Shown: piece after piece, positions 53,501 to 62,155 of the stretch | Numbering within the stretch: the first letter of the stretch is position 1 | Layout: each line of letters opens with the position of its first letter | Assembly (NCBI RefSeq): GCF_900182785.1 | Contig: NZ_FXTS01000005.1 | Coordinates: forward strand, 62,001 to 126,000 | Length of the DNA stretch: 64,000 nt | Source of the DNA: Oceanospirillum linum | GTDB lineage: Bacteria; Pseudomonadota; Gammaproteobacteria; Pseudomonadales; Halomonadaceae | Direction of reading: 5' to 3' | Program-made: the position numbers and the translations under genes | The notes under the pieces: generated by a model | Told to the model about the DNA's origin: nothing | What the model saw: the letters and a program-made list of their open reading frames with translations, nothing else | The model's database searches: none

Positions 53501-53734
53501 AGGGGGTAAACGTCTGATAAGGCACCTCTATTTTCCAGCAGACAGAAACATAGCCAATTGATTAGTTTTTCTCATCATTTAGGTTAAAAAAGGTCGTTTG
53601 TGGAGTTTATACCAAAGTCTTAAGATACACGTACTTTAGTTAAACACCGAAAGTGATCGGGATAACCATCAGGACCCAGAAACTCTACGGTATTGCTGAA
53701 GCCCCCAATATATATGACTTACAGGACGACTATT

Positions 53735-53920
53735 ATGAACAACGACATCAAAAAAGACGCATACGGCAACATCGATATTGAATTCTACGTTGCTAAAGCT
53801 AAAGAAGAGCGTGATGCATACATTTCAGAATTTTTCACTAATCTGAAAGTATCTATCGCATCCAAACTGAGTGTAAAACTGCCTAAAATCAGCCTGCATT
53901 TTGGCCGTCACGCCCACTAA
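53735..53920 (+). CDS. Small protein, 61 aa (DUF1127/RSP_7527-like?)
   Basis: From ATG 53735 (AGGACGACTATT upstream) it reads MNNDIKKDAYGNIDIEFYVA, then KAKEERDAYISEFFTNL and a basic end LPKISLHFGRHAH. The 'IDIEFYVAKAKEERDAYISEFF' helix resembles small DUF1127/RSP_7527-type proteins, but I am not sure. A larger reading from 53693 has no ribosome binding site. Divergent from the GcvA-like regulator, a likely target of it. Confidence 0.55.
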   Translation: MNNDIKKDAYGNIDIEFYVAKAKEERDAYISEFFTNLKVSIASKLSVKLPKISLHFGRHAH

Positions 53921-54101
53921 CTAAGTGGTGACGACTGAAGTGGCAGTGCTTCAGTATCTTACACTGCAAAAGCAAGGCGGAAAATCATAAGCTTTTCCCC
54001 TAACGGGGGCCACACCGGAAAACGTTGCTTTCATAAAAACTTCGCTCCCATCTACGGTTTTCTTAAGCCGTCCCATAAGATGGAGCATCATCTTATTACA
54101 A

Positions 54102-54533
54102 CTACTGCGCAAACCAGCCGGCAAAATAAACCACTGCCAGATATCGCAGTGTTTTACCTGTAGCCACCAGCGCTAAAAACGGCAGCAAGTGCACACGCAT
54201 TATTCCTGCAATCAATGTCAGAACATCTCCCACAACAGGCAACCAGGCCATCAGCAAACTCCAGATACCATAACGCTGGAACCTGATCTGCATACGCCCT
54301 ATCTGTTCCGGTTTAAAATAAAACCAGCGCTTGTGCTGGTATTTCAGCAAATAGCGCCCAAGATACCAGTTCACCACCGCCCCCAGCGTATTACCAAGCG
54401 AAGCGACAATCACCAGAGGAACAGGATCATATCCCTGCTGCAGTAAGATAAATAGCCATGCTTCAGAGTAAAACGGAAAGATTGTGGCAGCCATAAAGGC
54501 CGAGAAAAAAAGAAACAGAACCTCCAACGTCAT
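54102..54533 (-). CDS. YqaA-family (SNARE/DedA-related) membrane protein
   Basis: 143 aa, four or so hydrophobic helices. ATIFPFYSEAWLFILLQQGY, GNTLGAVVNWYLGRYL and 'GDVLTLIAGIMRVHLLPFLALVATGKTLRY' are the YqaA/DedA re-entrant loop motifs. Function unknown, perhaps lipid scrambling or transport. Its start overlaps the rnz stop by 4 bases, so it is translated after rnz. Confidence 0.85.
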   Translation of the reverse strand: MTLEVLFLFFSAFMAATIFPFYSEAWLFILLQQGYDPVPLVIVASLGNTLGAVVNWYLGRYLLKYQHKRWFYFKPEQIGRMQIRFQRYGIWSLLMAWLPVVGDVLTLIAGIMRVHLLPFLALVATGKTLRYLAVVYFAGWFAQ

Positions 54534-55573
54534 TCCTCTTTTTTCACGGGCGCACCTCTGGTGCTACTCTGTTTACCGGGCTGGCGATGATGATCGCGCT
54601 TCAGGTTCTGAACATAGTGACAGCGACCGTTTCGATCCAGAACATACGCCTCAAAGTCCTCCGCCAAAAACAGACGCCCTGAATAATGCAACCTCGCTTC
54701 GTGCCGGATCTCTTCGATACTCCGGTCACGTTTTTTTCGTGCTTTTTTCAGGTAGCGGGGGCTGAAATGGGTCAGCATCAGATTCCTGAGTCCGGCACTG
54801 GCGGCAAAACGGGCCACACGCTCTGCCGATGAATGCTGCGGTTCCGGCCCTACGTGTTCCAGTACTTCCTGGGTATATGTCGATTCATGCACGAGAAGAT
54901 CAGCGCCTCTGCAAGCCTCTGACAACAGCTCCGGTGTATCATTATCTCCGGCAATAACCACAGTCCGTGCAGACCAGGAATCAAAAGTATATTCAGCACT
55001 GTTTAGCACCCGACCATCAGGCAACTCAACATCTTCCCCCGCCTGAAGACAGGCGTAATGATGCCCCGAGGGAATACCGTCCTCCTTCAGGCGCGCCAGA
55101 TTCAGTTTTTTGGGTATCCCTGTTTCTTCAAACCGATAAGCCCAACTGGGCACCCTATGACTCAGAGGATGAGCCGTTATTCTGAACCCGGCAATATTCA
55201 GGCTAAGTGCCGAATTAACGGCAACAAACTGCAGAGGATAGGTAATATGCAGGTCGGTGAGTTCAATCACAGCCTGCAGATACCGCCAGACCGCCTCAGG
55301 GGCAACAAGGGTCAGAGGCTCCGTTCGGCCATTCAGCTGACAGGAGGCCAGCAAGCCCGGCAGGCCATAACAGTGGTCGCCATGCCTGTGAGTGATCAGC
55401 ACTATCGACAGTTTCTGAGGTGACAAAGGCGTATGCAGCAATTGGTGCTGCGTTGCTTCGCCACAATCAACCAGCGCCCAATGGCGACTTTTTTCCGGCT
55501 GTATCGCCGTGGCACTGACATTTCGTTGACGGGATGGCACACCGGATGAAGTGCCTAAAAAGGTAATCTGCAC
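54530..55573 (-). CDS. rnz: Ribonuclease Z (tRNA 3' processing)
   Basis: 347 aa metallo-beta-lactamase fold enzyme that cuts the 3' trailer of tRNA precursors. HRHGDH is at residues 62-67 followed by YGLPGLLAS; 'GDNDTPELLSEACRGADLLVHESTY' and LMLTHFSPRY supply the other zinc ligands. It is about 40 residues longer than typical RNase Z (~305), with a basic tail (KRDHHRQPGKQSSTRGAPVKKEE) that overlaps the YqaA gene start. The tail could help bind RNA. Confidence 0.9.
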   Translation of the reverse strand: MQITFLGTSSGVPSRQRNVSATAIQPEKSRHWALVDCGEATQHQLLHTPLSPQKLSIVLITHRHGDHCYGLPGLLASCQLNGRTEPLTLVAPEAVWRYLQAVIELTDLHITYPLQFVAVNSALSLNIAGFRITAHPLSHRVPSWAYRFEETGIPKKLNLARLKEDGIPSGHHYACLQAGEDVELPDGRVLNSAEYTFDSWSARTVVIAGDNDTPELLSEACRGADLLVHESTYTQEVLEHVGPEPQHSSAERVARFAASAGLRNLMLTHFSPRYLKKARKKRDRSIEEIRHEARLHYSGRLFLAEDFEAYVLDRNGRCHYVQNLKRDHHRQPGKQSSTRGAPVKKEE

Positions 55574-55895
55574 GCGTAATATCTACCTGATCCTGAATCA
55601 AGAATACAAATACTAAGCGCCGCAGAGTAGCCCAGCCATCCGATAAAAAAAACGTTTTATCGCTTTTTTATCTGAGAGGCCGATTTTCTGCCCGCCCGCC
55701 GCCCAGAGATTCATAACAGGCAACCCGGGCACGCTTAATTCCTTTTGATTGGGCCTTTCATGACTCCAAAAACATCCGCCTGTCTGCTATAGTGGCGCAC
55801 CTCTTTTTGCGTACGAAACACCGGTGACGGCGAGCACACTCCGGCCCGTGTCCCGTGCCTTATTATTTTTCAGTGCCACCATGCCGGGAAACACC
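55574..55895. other. Divergent intergenic region rnz / rhlE
   Basis: 322 bases. Contains an AT-rich hairpin CGATAAAA / TTTTATCG (55641-55662) followed by CTTTTTT, of unclear role as no plus-strand gene ends there, and an extended -10 promoter for rhlE (55785-55793). Confidence 0.65.
55785..55793 (+). promoter_or_regulatory. Extended -10 promoter of rhlE
   Basis: TGCTATAGT: a TATAGT hexamer with the TGn extension and no good -35. It predicts a ~95-base leader, which is GC-rich before the ATG at 55896, a layout compatible with temperature-sensitive control of a DEAD-box gene. Confidence 0.45.
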
Positions 55896-57293
55896 ATGTC
55901 ATTTGCTACACTCAAGCTTAACGCCTCTCTTGTAAAAGCGCTTACTGAACAGGGCTACACCACACCAACTCCGATACAGCAGCGGGCTATCCCTGAAATT
56001 CTGGCTGGCCGGGATCTCATCGCCGCAGCTCAAACCGGCACCGGTAAAACCGCCGCTTTCGTTCTACCCATCCTGCAACAGATCGACCCGGACAAGACCG
56101 TACGAGCCAAGCGGGTTCAGGCATTGATTCTCGTGCCAACCCGGGAGCTTGCAGTACAGGTTGAAAACAGCGTTCAAAGCTATGCCAAACATCTTGATAT
56201 CCGTTCAATGGCGATGTTTGGTGGCAGTAAAATTGCGGACCAAAAGCAGGCACTGATCGAGGGCGTTGATATTCTGGTGGCCACACCAGGCCGACTGATC
56301 GATATGTTGTATCAGCGTGCGCTACAGCTGGATGAGCTGGAGTATTTTGTGCTTGATGAAGCGGACCGGATGCTGGACATGGGCTTTATCGCGGATATCA
56401 ACAAAGTCATTGAGCGCCTGCCGGAACAACGTCAGAACCTGCTGTTCTCCGCCACCTTACCGGAGGCGGTTCGCCAACTGGCCCGAACCGCACTGCAGCA
56501 CCCGCTAGAGATCAAAATTGCGGATACCGCAGATGCTGAGCCAAAAATTGAGCAGTGGATTATTACCGTTGACAAAGACACCAAATCCGCGTTGTTAAGC
56601 CACCTGATTACAGAGAACAACTGGGATCAGGCACTGATCTTTATCCGCACCAAGCATGGCGCCGCCAAATTAGCCAGCCAGCTAGAAAAGCGTGGCATAG
56701 CTTCCGACACCATTCACAGTGGCCGGAGTCAGAAAGAGCGAACACGGGTGCTGGAGGCGTTTAAGTCCGGTGAGTTAAAATACCTGGTGACCACAGATGT
56801 CACTGCCCGCGGCATCGATATCGACCAGTTAAGCCGTGTGGTGAATTACGACCTGCCGCAGGAATCCCAGGACTATGTACACCGAATTGGCCGCACGGGT
56901 CGTGCCGGAGCCTCCGGTGAGGCGATCTCCTTCGTGTCCAAAGATGACTTTAAACATCTGATCGCTATTGAAAGCCGTCTGAACCATCTTTTAGAGCGCC
57001 GTGTCGAAGCAGGCTTTGAGCCCCGTAAAGAAGTTCCGGTAACCAAGCTGAACTTTGTCCCCAAAAGCGGCAAAGTTGTTGCAGGAGCGGATGAAGCAGA
57101 GCGTCCAAGCTTTAAGCGTAAAGCTCCAGAGGATGGCAAACCCGCGCCGACCGGCAGTTACCGCAAACCAGGTCCGAAAAAAAACGGCGACAGTAAGCGA
57201 GGACAGGCTCCCCAGCGCCGTAGCCGTGATGACGGCAACAGGACGTCGGGTAACAGCAAAGCGGCTGATCCATGGGCAAAGTTCCGAAAGTAA
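55896..57293 (+). CDS. rhlE: DEAD-box RNA helicase RhlE
   Basis: 465 aa from ATG 55896 (GGGAAACACC upstream), where RhlE homologues begin (MSFATLKLNASLVKALTEQG). Q-motif PTPIQ, Walker A AQTGTGKT (45-52), PTRELA, DEAD in VLDEADRMLDMGF, SAT, and HRIGRTGRAG. A basic Gly/Arg/Lys tail from about residue 400 binds RNA. Roles in ribosome assembly and RNA decay. A strong terminator follows. Confidence 0.93.
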   Translation: MSFATLKLNASLVKALTEQGYTTPTPIQQRAIPEILAGRDLIAAAQTGTGKTAAFVLPILQQIDPDKTVRAKRVQALILVPTRELAVQVENSVQSYAKHLDIRSMAMFGGSKIADQKQALIEGVDILVATPGRLIDMLYQRALQLDELEYFVLDEADRMLDMGFIADINKVIERLPEQRQNLLFSATLPEAVRQLARTALQHPLEIKIADTADAEPKIEQWIITVDKDTKSALLSHLITENNWDQALIFIRTKHGAAKLASQLEKRGIASDTIHSGRSQKERTRVLEAFKSGELKYLVTTDVTARGIDIDQLSRVVNYDLPQESQDYVHRIGRTGRAGASGEAISFVSKDDFKHLIAIESRLNHLLERRVEAGFEPRKEVPVTKLNFVPKSGKVVAGADEAERPSFKRKAPEDGKPAPTGSYRKPGPKKNGDSKRGQAPQRRSRDDGNRTSGNSKAADPWAKFRK

Positions 57294-57348
57294 GCAAGAG
57301 ACCGTGCCTGTCAGAAGCTATAATATTTCTGCCAGCCGCCAGAAAACA

Positions 57349-57379
57349 AAAACGGGCTACCTGAAAAGCAGCCCGTTTT
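57349..57379. terminator. Terminator between rhlE and the DUF2959 gene
   Basis: 10-bp stem AAAACGGGCT / AGCCCGTTTT, 11-nt loop, then TTTTATTTTC on the plus strand and an A-rich lead on the other. Confidence 0.88.
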
Positions 57380-57455
57380 ATTTTCTGAGTCCTACTTGCC
57401 CCACTGACCCGGTGTTACCCGAAAGCCATGGAGGCGGATAACAGAAATGATCTGA

Positions 57456-58115
57456 TCACTCCTGCTTCATATCCGCAATAAACTGGTCTGATTCCTGAAT
57501 CGCGACACTCATCTCCCGAATCATCACATCAACATCCTGGCGAATACCTGCCAATTCATCTTTTAATGCCCCAATGGCCCGGGCATTAAGGTTATGCTTC
57601 AGAAACAGTACATTGTCCTGAAGCGCAGACAGAACAGGCTGCATACGTCCTTCAGCACGTTTCATCGCACGAATCAGGCTTTTGTAGCGGCTCTGTGTTT
57701 CATTCAATTGGCGTTCACTCTGACGGCGCAGGCGACTGCTGGTATAAAGATTCAGCTCCTCTTCCCACTCATCAAACAAAGCCTCAGCGACGTGCTCAAC
57801 TTTCTCGATTCGCTCACGGACCTCTTCAGCTGCCGCTTCACTATCTTCATATTCAGCATTGAGGCGCTCATACAGCGTTTCAATCTCGCCACCATTAAAA
57901 CTGACAACAGCCCGATACTGATCCAGGGCAGATTTAAACTGCTCCTGAGCCTCCTCCTGAGATTCTTTCGCATTATCCACCCGATCAACCAAAATATCGC
58001 GTTTATGGACACCCACCTGCTCCATGGCAGAGTAATAAGTACTTTGGCAGGCAGATAGCAGGGAAACAGTACCCATCAGACAGAGCAACCGGCAGACAAC
58101 AGACGTTATTTTCAT
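57456..58115 (-). CDS. DUF2959 lipoprotein
   Basis: 219 aa. Signal peptide with a lipobox (LMGTVSLLSAC, Cys near residue 23), then a coiled coil of about 190 residues: VGVHKRDILVDRVDNAKESQEEAQEQF is the DUF2959 signature. So an envelope-attached, elongated protein of unknown function. Transcribed alone toward rhlE. Confidence 0.88.
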   Translation of the reverse strand: MKITSVVCRLLCLMGTVSLLSACQSTYYSAMEQVGVHKRDILVDRVDNAKESQEEAQEQFKSALDQYRAVVSFNGGEIETLYERLNAEYEDSEAAAEEVRERIEKVEHVAEALFDEWEEELNLYTSSRLRRQSERQLNETQSRYKSLIRAMKRAEGRMQPVLSALQDNVLFLKHNLNARAIGALKDELAGIRQDVDVMIREMSVAIQESDQFIADMKQE

Positions 58116-58309
58116 CGAATGAATCTCGTTCTTTAAAAGTGGTATAGGGGCATTTTGTCAGCTGAATCAGTGTTTGTTAAGACAAACCTCCATGCATTCA
58201 AGCTGTTAGTTCACCCATAAGCAGAATCTGAGGTACACTACAGACTGTAGAATTATCTCTTGTTCAGCTTAGCTACACTATATAAATAAACTATTTTAAA
58301 AGGCCCGTT

Positions 58310-58591
58310 ATGAGTCTGATCTCTTCATTTAAATCACTATTTGCCACCGGTGAAAAGGCCCCTAAAGCGCCTCAGAACCAAGCTTCTGAAAGCTACGGTG
58401 ATTATCTGATCACACCCGCCTCGATCAAAGAGGAGCAGGGTTTCCGCATCAACGGTACAATCACGAAAGGCGAACAAGTGCACATATTTATCCGCGCGGA
58501 TACTTTACCCTCCGCCGATGAATGCGCCAAAGAGATGATCCGCAAAGCCAAACAGATGATTGACCAGCAAGGTGACCGGATATTCCACTAA
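58310..58591 (+). CDS. HlyU-family protein
   Basis: 93 aa. GDYLITPASIKEEQGFRINGTITKGEQVHIFIRADTLPSADECAKEMIRKAKQMIDQQGDRIF is the PF10115 (HlyU) domain. The name derives from a family once called transcriptional activators of haemolysin, distinct from ArsR-type Vibrio HlyU; no DNA-binding helix is seen. ATG follows AAAAGGCCCGTT. Function unknown. Confidence 0.8.
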   Translation: MSLISSFKSLFATGEKAPKAPQNQASESYGDYLITPASIKEEQGFRINGTITKGEQVHIFIRADTLPSADECAKEMIRKAKQMIDQQGDRIFH

Positions 58592-58620
58592 TCATCCCTG
58601 ACAGACTGACTCATCTCCAA

Positions 58621-59043
58621 TCAGCGCCGAAAAGCTGCTTCGGCTACCTGATTGCTCACAACGGTCTGACCAACCGGTGCAAAAGATACCACCGCCAGTT
58701 TTAAGTGCTGAATTGCAAAAGGGATTCCGATAATAGTGATAGCACAGGCCACAGCAGACATCAGGTGCCCAAGTGCCAGCCAGATACCGGCAAATAGAAT
58801 CCAGATAATATTACCCATCAGACCAAAAGTCCCAGTCCCGATATCCCCATGACCGGTCAGTTGCCGCCGGCTGACCGTCTGCTTGCCAAACGGCCAAAAA
58901 GAGAACTGCCCCAGCACAAAGCAGGAGCGCCCCCAGGGAATCCCCACCAGTGTGATAAAAGCCAGCACACCATAGGCCCACCAGGCCAGCCCCATAATAA
59001 AGCCCCCCATAACAAACCAGATAATATTGCCGATCAGACGCAT
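58621..59043 (-). CDS. YccF-family inner membrane protein
   Basis: 140 aa. Two YccF repeats: NIIWFVMGGFIMGLAWWAYGV...LVGIPWGRSCF and NIIWILFAGIWLALGHLMSAVACAITIIGIPFAIQHLKL. Four membrane helices. Function unknown. Confidence 0.9.
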   Translation of the reverse strand: MRLIGNIIWFVMGGFIMGLAWWAYGVLAFITLVGIPWGRSCFVLGQFSFWPFGKQTVSRRQLTGHGDIGTGTFGLMGNIIWILFAGIWLALGHLMSAVACAITIIGIPFAIQHLKLAVVSFAPVGQTVVSNQVAEAAFRR

Positions 59044-59155
59044 GAAGCCTACCCTCTTCGTTTAATGAAATAACTTCGACCAAAAGCCCTGAGCCTAAGC
59101 ATGTTGAATTCTGAAACCATGATTTCCAGGGAGGTTCAGCCGCCGGAAAATATCA

Positions 59156-59185
59156 ATCATAAGGCATATGTTTTATCATAAGGCA
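59156..59185 (+). repeat. Repeated 11-mer in the pyrC leader
   Basis: ATCATAAGGCA at 59156-59166 and 59175-59185, 19 bp apart. The second copy starts a 6-bp hairpin ATAAGG-CAAA-CCTTAT (59178-59193). Possible regulatory leader of pyrC. Confidence 0.55.
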
Positions 59186-59225
59186 AACCTTATTCATCCT
59201 CTAAAGATCGAGCTGACAGACACCT

Positions 59226-60260
59226 ATGACAACTCTGACGATTCAAACCCCGGACGACTGGCACCTGCACCTGCGTGATGCTGATATGCTACCGGAAACG
59301 GTCCCAGCTACCGCCCGCTGCTTTAAACGCGCTATTGTGATGCCCAATCTGGTACCACCGGTGACAACCGCCGAAATGGCAATGGCTTATCGTCAGCGTA
59401 TTCTGGATGCCCGGCCTGCCGGTAGTAAATTTGAACCCTTGATGACACTGTTCCTCACCAACAGCACATCAGCCCAGGATATTATGGATGCGAAAGCAGC
59501 CGGTATTGTTGCCGCCAAGCTTTATCCGGCGGGAGCAACTACAAACTCCTCTGCTGCGGTTAAGCAGCTGGAGGCGATGTATCCAATCTTTGACGTCATG
59601 CAGCAACAGGGCATGCTACTGCTGGTACACGGTGAGGTGACGGACCATCATATTGATATCTTTGATCGCGAAAAAGAGTTTATCGATCAGAAAATGGTGC
59701 ATATCGTTAACAACTTCCCGAATCTTAAGGTGGTATTTGAACACATTACCACAGGGGATGCCGCTCAGTTTGTACAGGAAGCCGGTGACAATATCGCCGC
59801 CACCATTACCCCCCAGCACCTGCTGCTGAACCGCAACGACCTTCTGGTCGGTGGTGTACGTCCGCATAACTTCTGCCTGCCGGTTCTGAAGCGCAATACC
59901 CATCAGCAGGCTCTGCGTGCCGCCGTGAAAACCGGTTCACCTAAATTTTTCCTGGGTACTGACTCTGCACCACATGCTAAAGAAGCGAAAGAAAACGCCT
60001 GTGGTTGTGCCGGTTGCTACAGCGCCTGGAGCGCTATTGAATTATACGCCCACGTTTTTGAGGATTTGGGAGCACTGGACAAGCTTGAAGGCTTTGCCAG
60101 TCATCACGGCCCGGACTTCTATGGACTGCCGCGAAACGAGGGCACCATTACCCTGGTACGTGAAGACTGGACAATTCCCGGAGAAATTGAACTACCCAGT
60201 GGCAAACCTATCGTGCCGTTTTTTGCCGGTGAGTCGGTTCACTGGAAGTTAAAAGCATAA
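59226..60260 (+). CDS. pyrC: Dihydroorotase
   Basis: 344 aa, class II (E. coli-like) enzyme that closes carbamoyl-aspartate to dihydroorotate in pyrimidine synthesis. Zinc ligands: H13 and H15 in DDWHLHLRD, the carboxylated Lys in AAKLYPAGATTNS, His in LVHGEV and FEHITT, and Asp in LGTDSAPH. Weak ribosome binding site. Followed by a terminator with a duplicated arm. Confidence 0.95.
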   Translation: MTTLTIQTPDDWHLHLRDADMLPETVPATARCFKRAIVMPNLVPPVTTAEMAMAYRQRILDARPAGSKFEPLMTLFLTNSTSAQDIMDAKAAGIVAAKLYPAGATTNSSAAVKQLEAMYPIFDVMQQQGMLLLVHGEVTDHHIDIFDREKEFIDQKMVHIVNNFPNLKVVFEHITTGDAAQFVQEAGDNIAATITPQHLLLNRNDLLVGGVRPHNFCLPVLKRNTHQQALRAAVKTGSPKFFLGTDSAPHAKEAKENACGCAGCYSAWSAIELYAHVFEDLGALDKLEGFASHHGPDFYGLPRNEGTITLVREDWTIPGEIELPSGKPIVPFFAGESVHWKLKA

Positions 60261-60278
60261 TAAACCGCTGCGGCCTCA

Positions 60279-60318
60279 GAAGTCCCTGATCACAATTTGA
60301 AGTCCCTGATCACAATTT
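60279..60318. repeat. Perfect 20-bp tandem duplication at the pyrC terminator
   Basis: GAAGTCCCTGATCACAATTT occurs twice, back to back (60279-60298, 60299-60318). It doubles the left arm of the terminator, so two alternative stems can form. Confidence 0.9.
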
Positions 60319-60340
60319 ATAGTCGTCAGGGATTTTTTTT
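60303..60340 (+). terminator. Terminator of pyrC
   Basis: TCCCTGA (60303-60309) pairs with TCAGGGA (60326-60332), followed by eight T (60333-60340). Confidence 0.85.
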
Positions 60341-60427
60341 ATACCCATCTTTTCTTTCTCACGTTTCACCGCCTGATTTCAGCGTCACGTCCTCTCTCCC
60401 TCTATTCAACCCCAGAATATTGAGATA

Positions 60428-60444
60428 TTGTATCCAATATACAA
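60428..60444. promoter_or_regulatory. Candidate operator of the serine dehydratase gene
   Basis: Inverted repeat TTGTAT-CCAAT-ATACAA, ending 32 bases before the ATG. TTGTAT/ATACAA half sites resemble those of GntR-family repressors. The regulator is not in the window. Confidence 0.45.
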
Positions 60445-60476
60445 AAATATGATTCATAATAGTGAGAGCCCCAGCT

Positions 60477-62093
60477 ATGAGTGCACCCAGTATTTTCAAT
60501 GATGTTCTTGGCCCTGTCATGCGCGGCCCTTCAAGCTCTCACTGTGCAGGAGCACTTCGCATTGGTCGTCTGGCGAGGGATCTGATGCAGGGAGACATAA
60601 AACAGGCCCTGATCGAATATGACCCCAATGGTTCCCTGGTCACCACTCACAAATCCCAGGGTTCCGATATGGGCTTATTCGGTGGTTTCCTTGGCTGGGA
60701 TGCCGATGAAGAGCAGCTGGTGAACTATGAATCTCACCTGGAGCAGGCAGGTATCACCACGGAGATCCAGTATCGCAGCATAGGGGCAACACACCCTAAT
60801 ACTTATAAATTAAGTCTGAGTAACAACAACATCAGCCATGAGTTCACCGCACTATCCACGGGTGGTGGCATGATCGAAGTGATCGCCATTGACCAGGCCC
60901 CGGTACATTTTATGGGCGATAGCTATGTGCTTGTGGTATATCCGCAGTTCACAGACCCTCTGGCGCTGGAAACACTTACCAACAGCCTTAACAGCCAACT
61001 AGAAGCAGAGAACAAACACCTGCAGGCGGAACTGAGCCAGGGCATTAAACCCATCATCATTATTGAGTCTGCACAGGAGTTCGGCGATACCCTGATTCAG
61101 CGAATCTGTCAGCAGTGCCAAACTCAGGACTACCGTCTTCTGAACCCTGTCATGCCGGTTCTCAGTAACCCGGATATGACCCTACCATTTATGGATGCCC
61201 GGCAGCTACTCGACTATATCCAGAGCCACAATGCAAAGCCCTTACCCCTCATTGCACTGGAGTATGAATCAGCGCGCAGCGGCCTTAACCACCAGCAGTT
61301 AATGGCTAAAATGAGCGGGATCCACCAGGTGATGCGCAGCGCCGTCAATACCGGGCTTCAGGGAACTCAGTTTGCGGATCGCATCCTACCCTCTCAGTCA
61401 CCTGCTTTCAGGGCAAAACATCTGTCCAATGAACTTCTGCCCAGCAGTATTCTGAATGAGGCCGTCATGCACGTCAGTGCGATCATGGAAGCCAAAAGCG
61501 CTATGCACACCATTGTCGCAGCGCCGACTGCAGGCTCATGTGGCGCAATGGCTGGGGCGGTACTTGGTGCCGCTAAAGTTATGGATAGCAGCGACGAACA
61601 GGTTTGTGAAGCCCTGTTTGTGGCGGGCCTGATCGGCGTACTGATCACAAAAGATGCGACATTTGCAGCAGAAGAAGCAGGGTGCATGGCCGAATGCGGG
61701 TCTGGCTCCAGTATGGCTGCAGCGGCATTAGTAGCGCTGCACAACGGCGATACAGAGCAGTGCTTAACCGCTGCATCAATGGCATTACAAAATTCATTCG
61801 GAATGACATGCGATCCTATTGCCAACCGGGTTGAAGCCCCTTGTTTAGGTAAGAATGTGATGGCAGCCAGTAACGCACTATCCTGTGCCAATATGGCTTT
61901 GGCGGGCTTTGATCAGGTAGTGCCTATTGATGAGGTTATTATTGCCATGGCTAAGGTAGGTAAAGCTATTCCCCATGAGCTGTGTTGCACCGCCCTGGGA
62001 GGACTGTCACAAACACCTACAGCCCAAAAGATTGAAAAGCAGCTATCCGGCTCCGAAGGAGTGACAGAAGTTCTTCGCTTTAAAAGCTGCTAA
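60477..62093 (+). CDS. L-serine ammonia-lyase, iron-sulfur, fused beta-alpha
   Basis: 538 aa from ATG 60477 (GAGAG upstream); a GTG at 60462 is also in frame. Converts L-serine to pyruvate and ammonia with a 4Fe-4S cluster. The beta domain has GPSSSH (17-22) and HKSQGSDMGLFGGFLGW. The alpha domain has AAPTAGSCGAMAG, EEAGCMAECGSGSSMA and MTCDPIANRVEAPCLGKN, which hold the cluster cysteines. It is longer than E. coli SdaA (454 aa), by a segment of roughly 90 residues between the two parts. Neighbour chemoreceptor is convergent. Confidence 0.9.
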   Translation: MSAPSIFNDVLGPVMRGPSSSHCAGALRIGRLARDLMQGDIKQALIEYDPNGSLVTTHKSQGSDMGLFGGFLGWDADEEQLVNYESHLEQAGITTEIQYRSIGATHPNTYKLSLSNNNISHEFTALSTGGGMIEVIAIDQAPVHFMGDSYVLVVYPQFTDPLALETLTNSLNSQLEAENKHLQAELSQGIKPIIIIESAQEFGDTLIQRICQQCQTQDYRLLNPVMPVLSNPDMTLPFMDARQLLDYIQSHNAKPLPLIALEYESARSGLNHQQLMAKMSGIHQVMRSAVNTGLQGTQFADRILPSQSPAFRAKHLSNELLPSSILNEAVMHVSAIMEAKSAMHTIVAAPTAGSCGAMAGAVLGAAKVMDSSDEQVCEALFVAGLIGVLITKDATFAAEEAGCMAECGSGSSMAAAALVALHNGDTEQCLTAASMALQNSFGMTCDPIANRVEAPCLGKNVMAASNALSCANMALAGFDQVVPIDEVIIAMAKVGKAIPHELCCTALGGLSQTPTAQKIEKQLSGSEGVTEVLRFKSC

Positions 62094-62097
62094 GAAA

Positions 62098-62116
62098 CTC
62101 TGCCCTATGGGCAGAG
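62098..62116. terminator. Hairpin between the serine dehydratase and chemoreceptor genes
   Basis: 8-bp stem CTCTGCCC / GGGCAGAG with a 3-nt loop, extended after one mismatch by AGAA/TTCT. No real T-run, so termination is likely weak or Rho-aided. Confidence 0.5.
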
Positions 62117-62155
62117 CTTCTGCTCCGGCATCGACAGAACCCGTCTGAAGATGGC

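Noticed and set aside
55641..55669. AT-rich hairpin with T-run as an rhlE attenuator
   Set aside because: The best rhlE promoter lies downstream of it (55785-55793), so it would not be in the leader.
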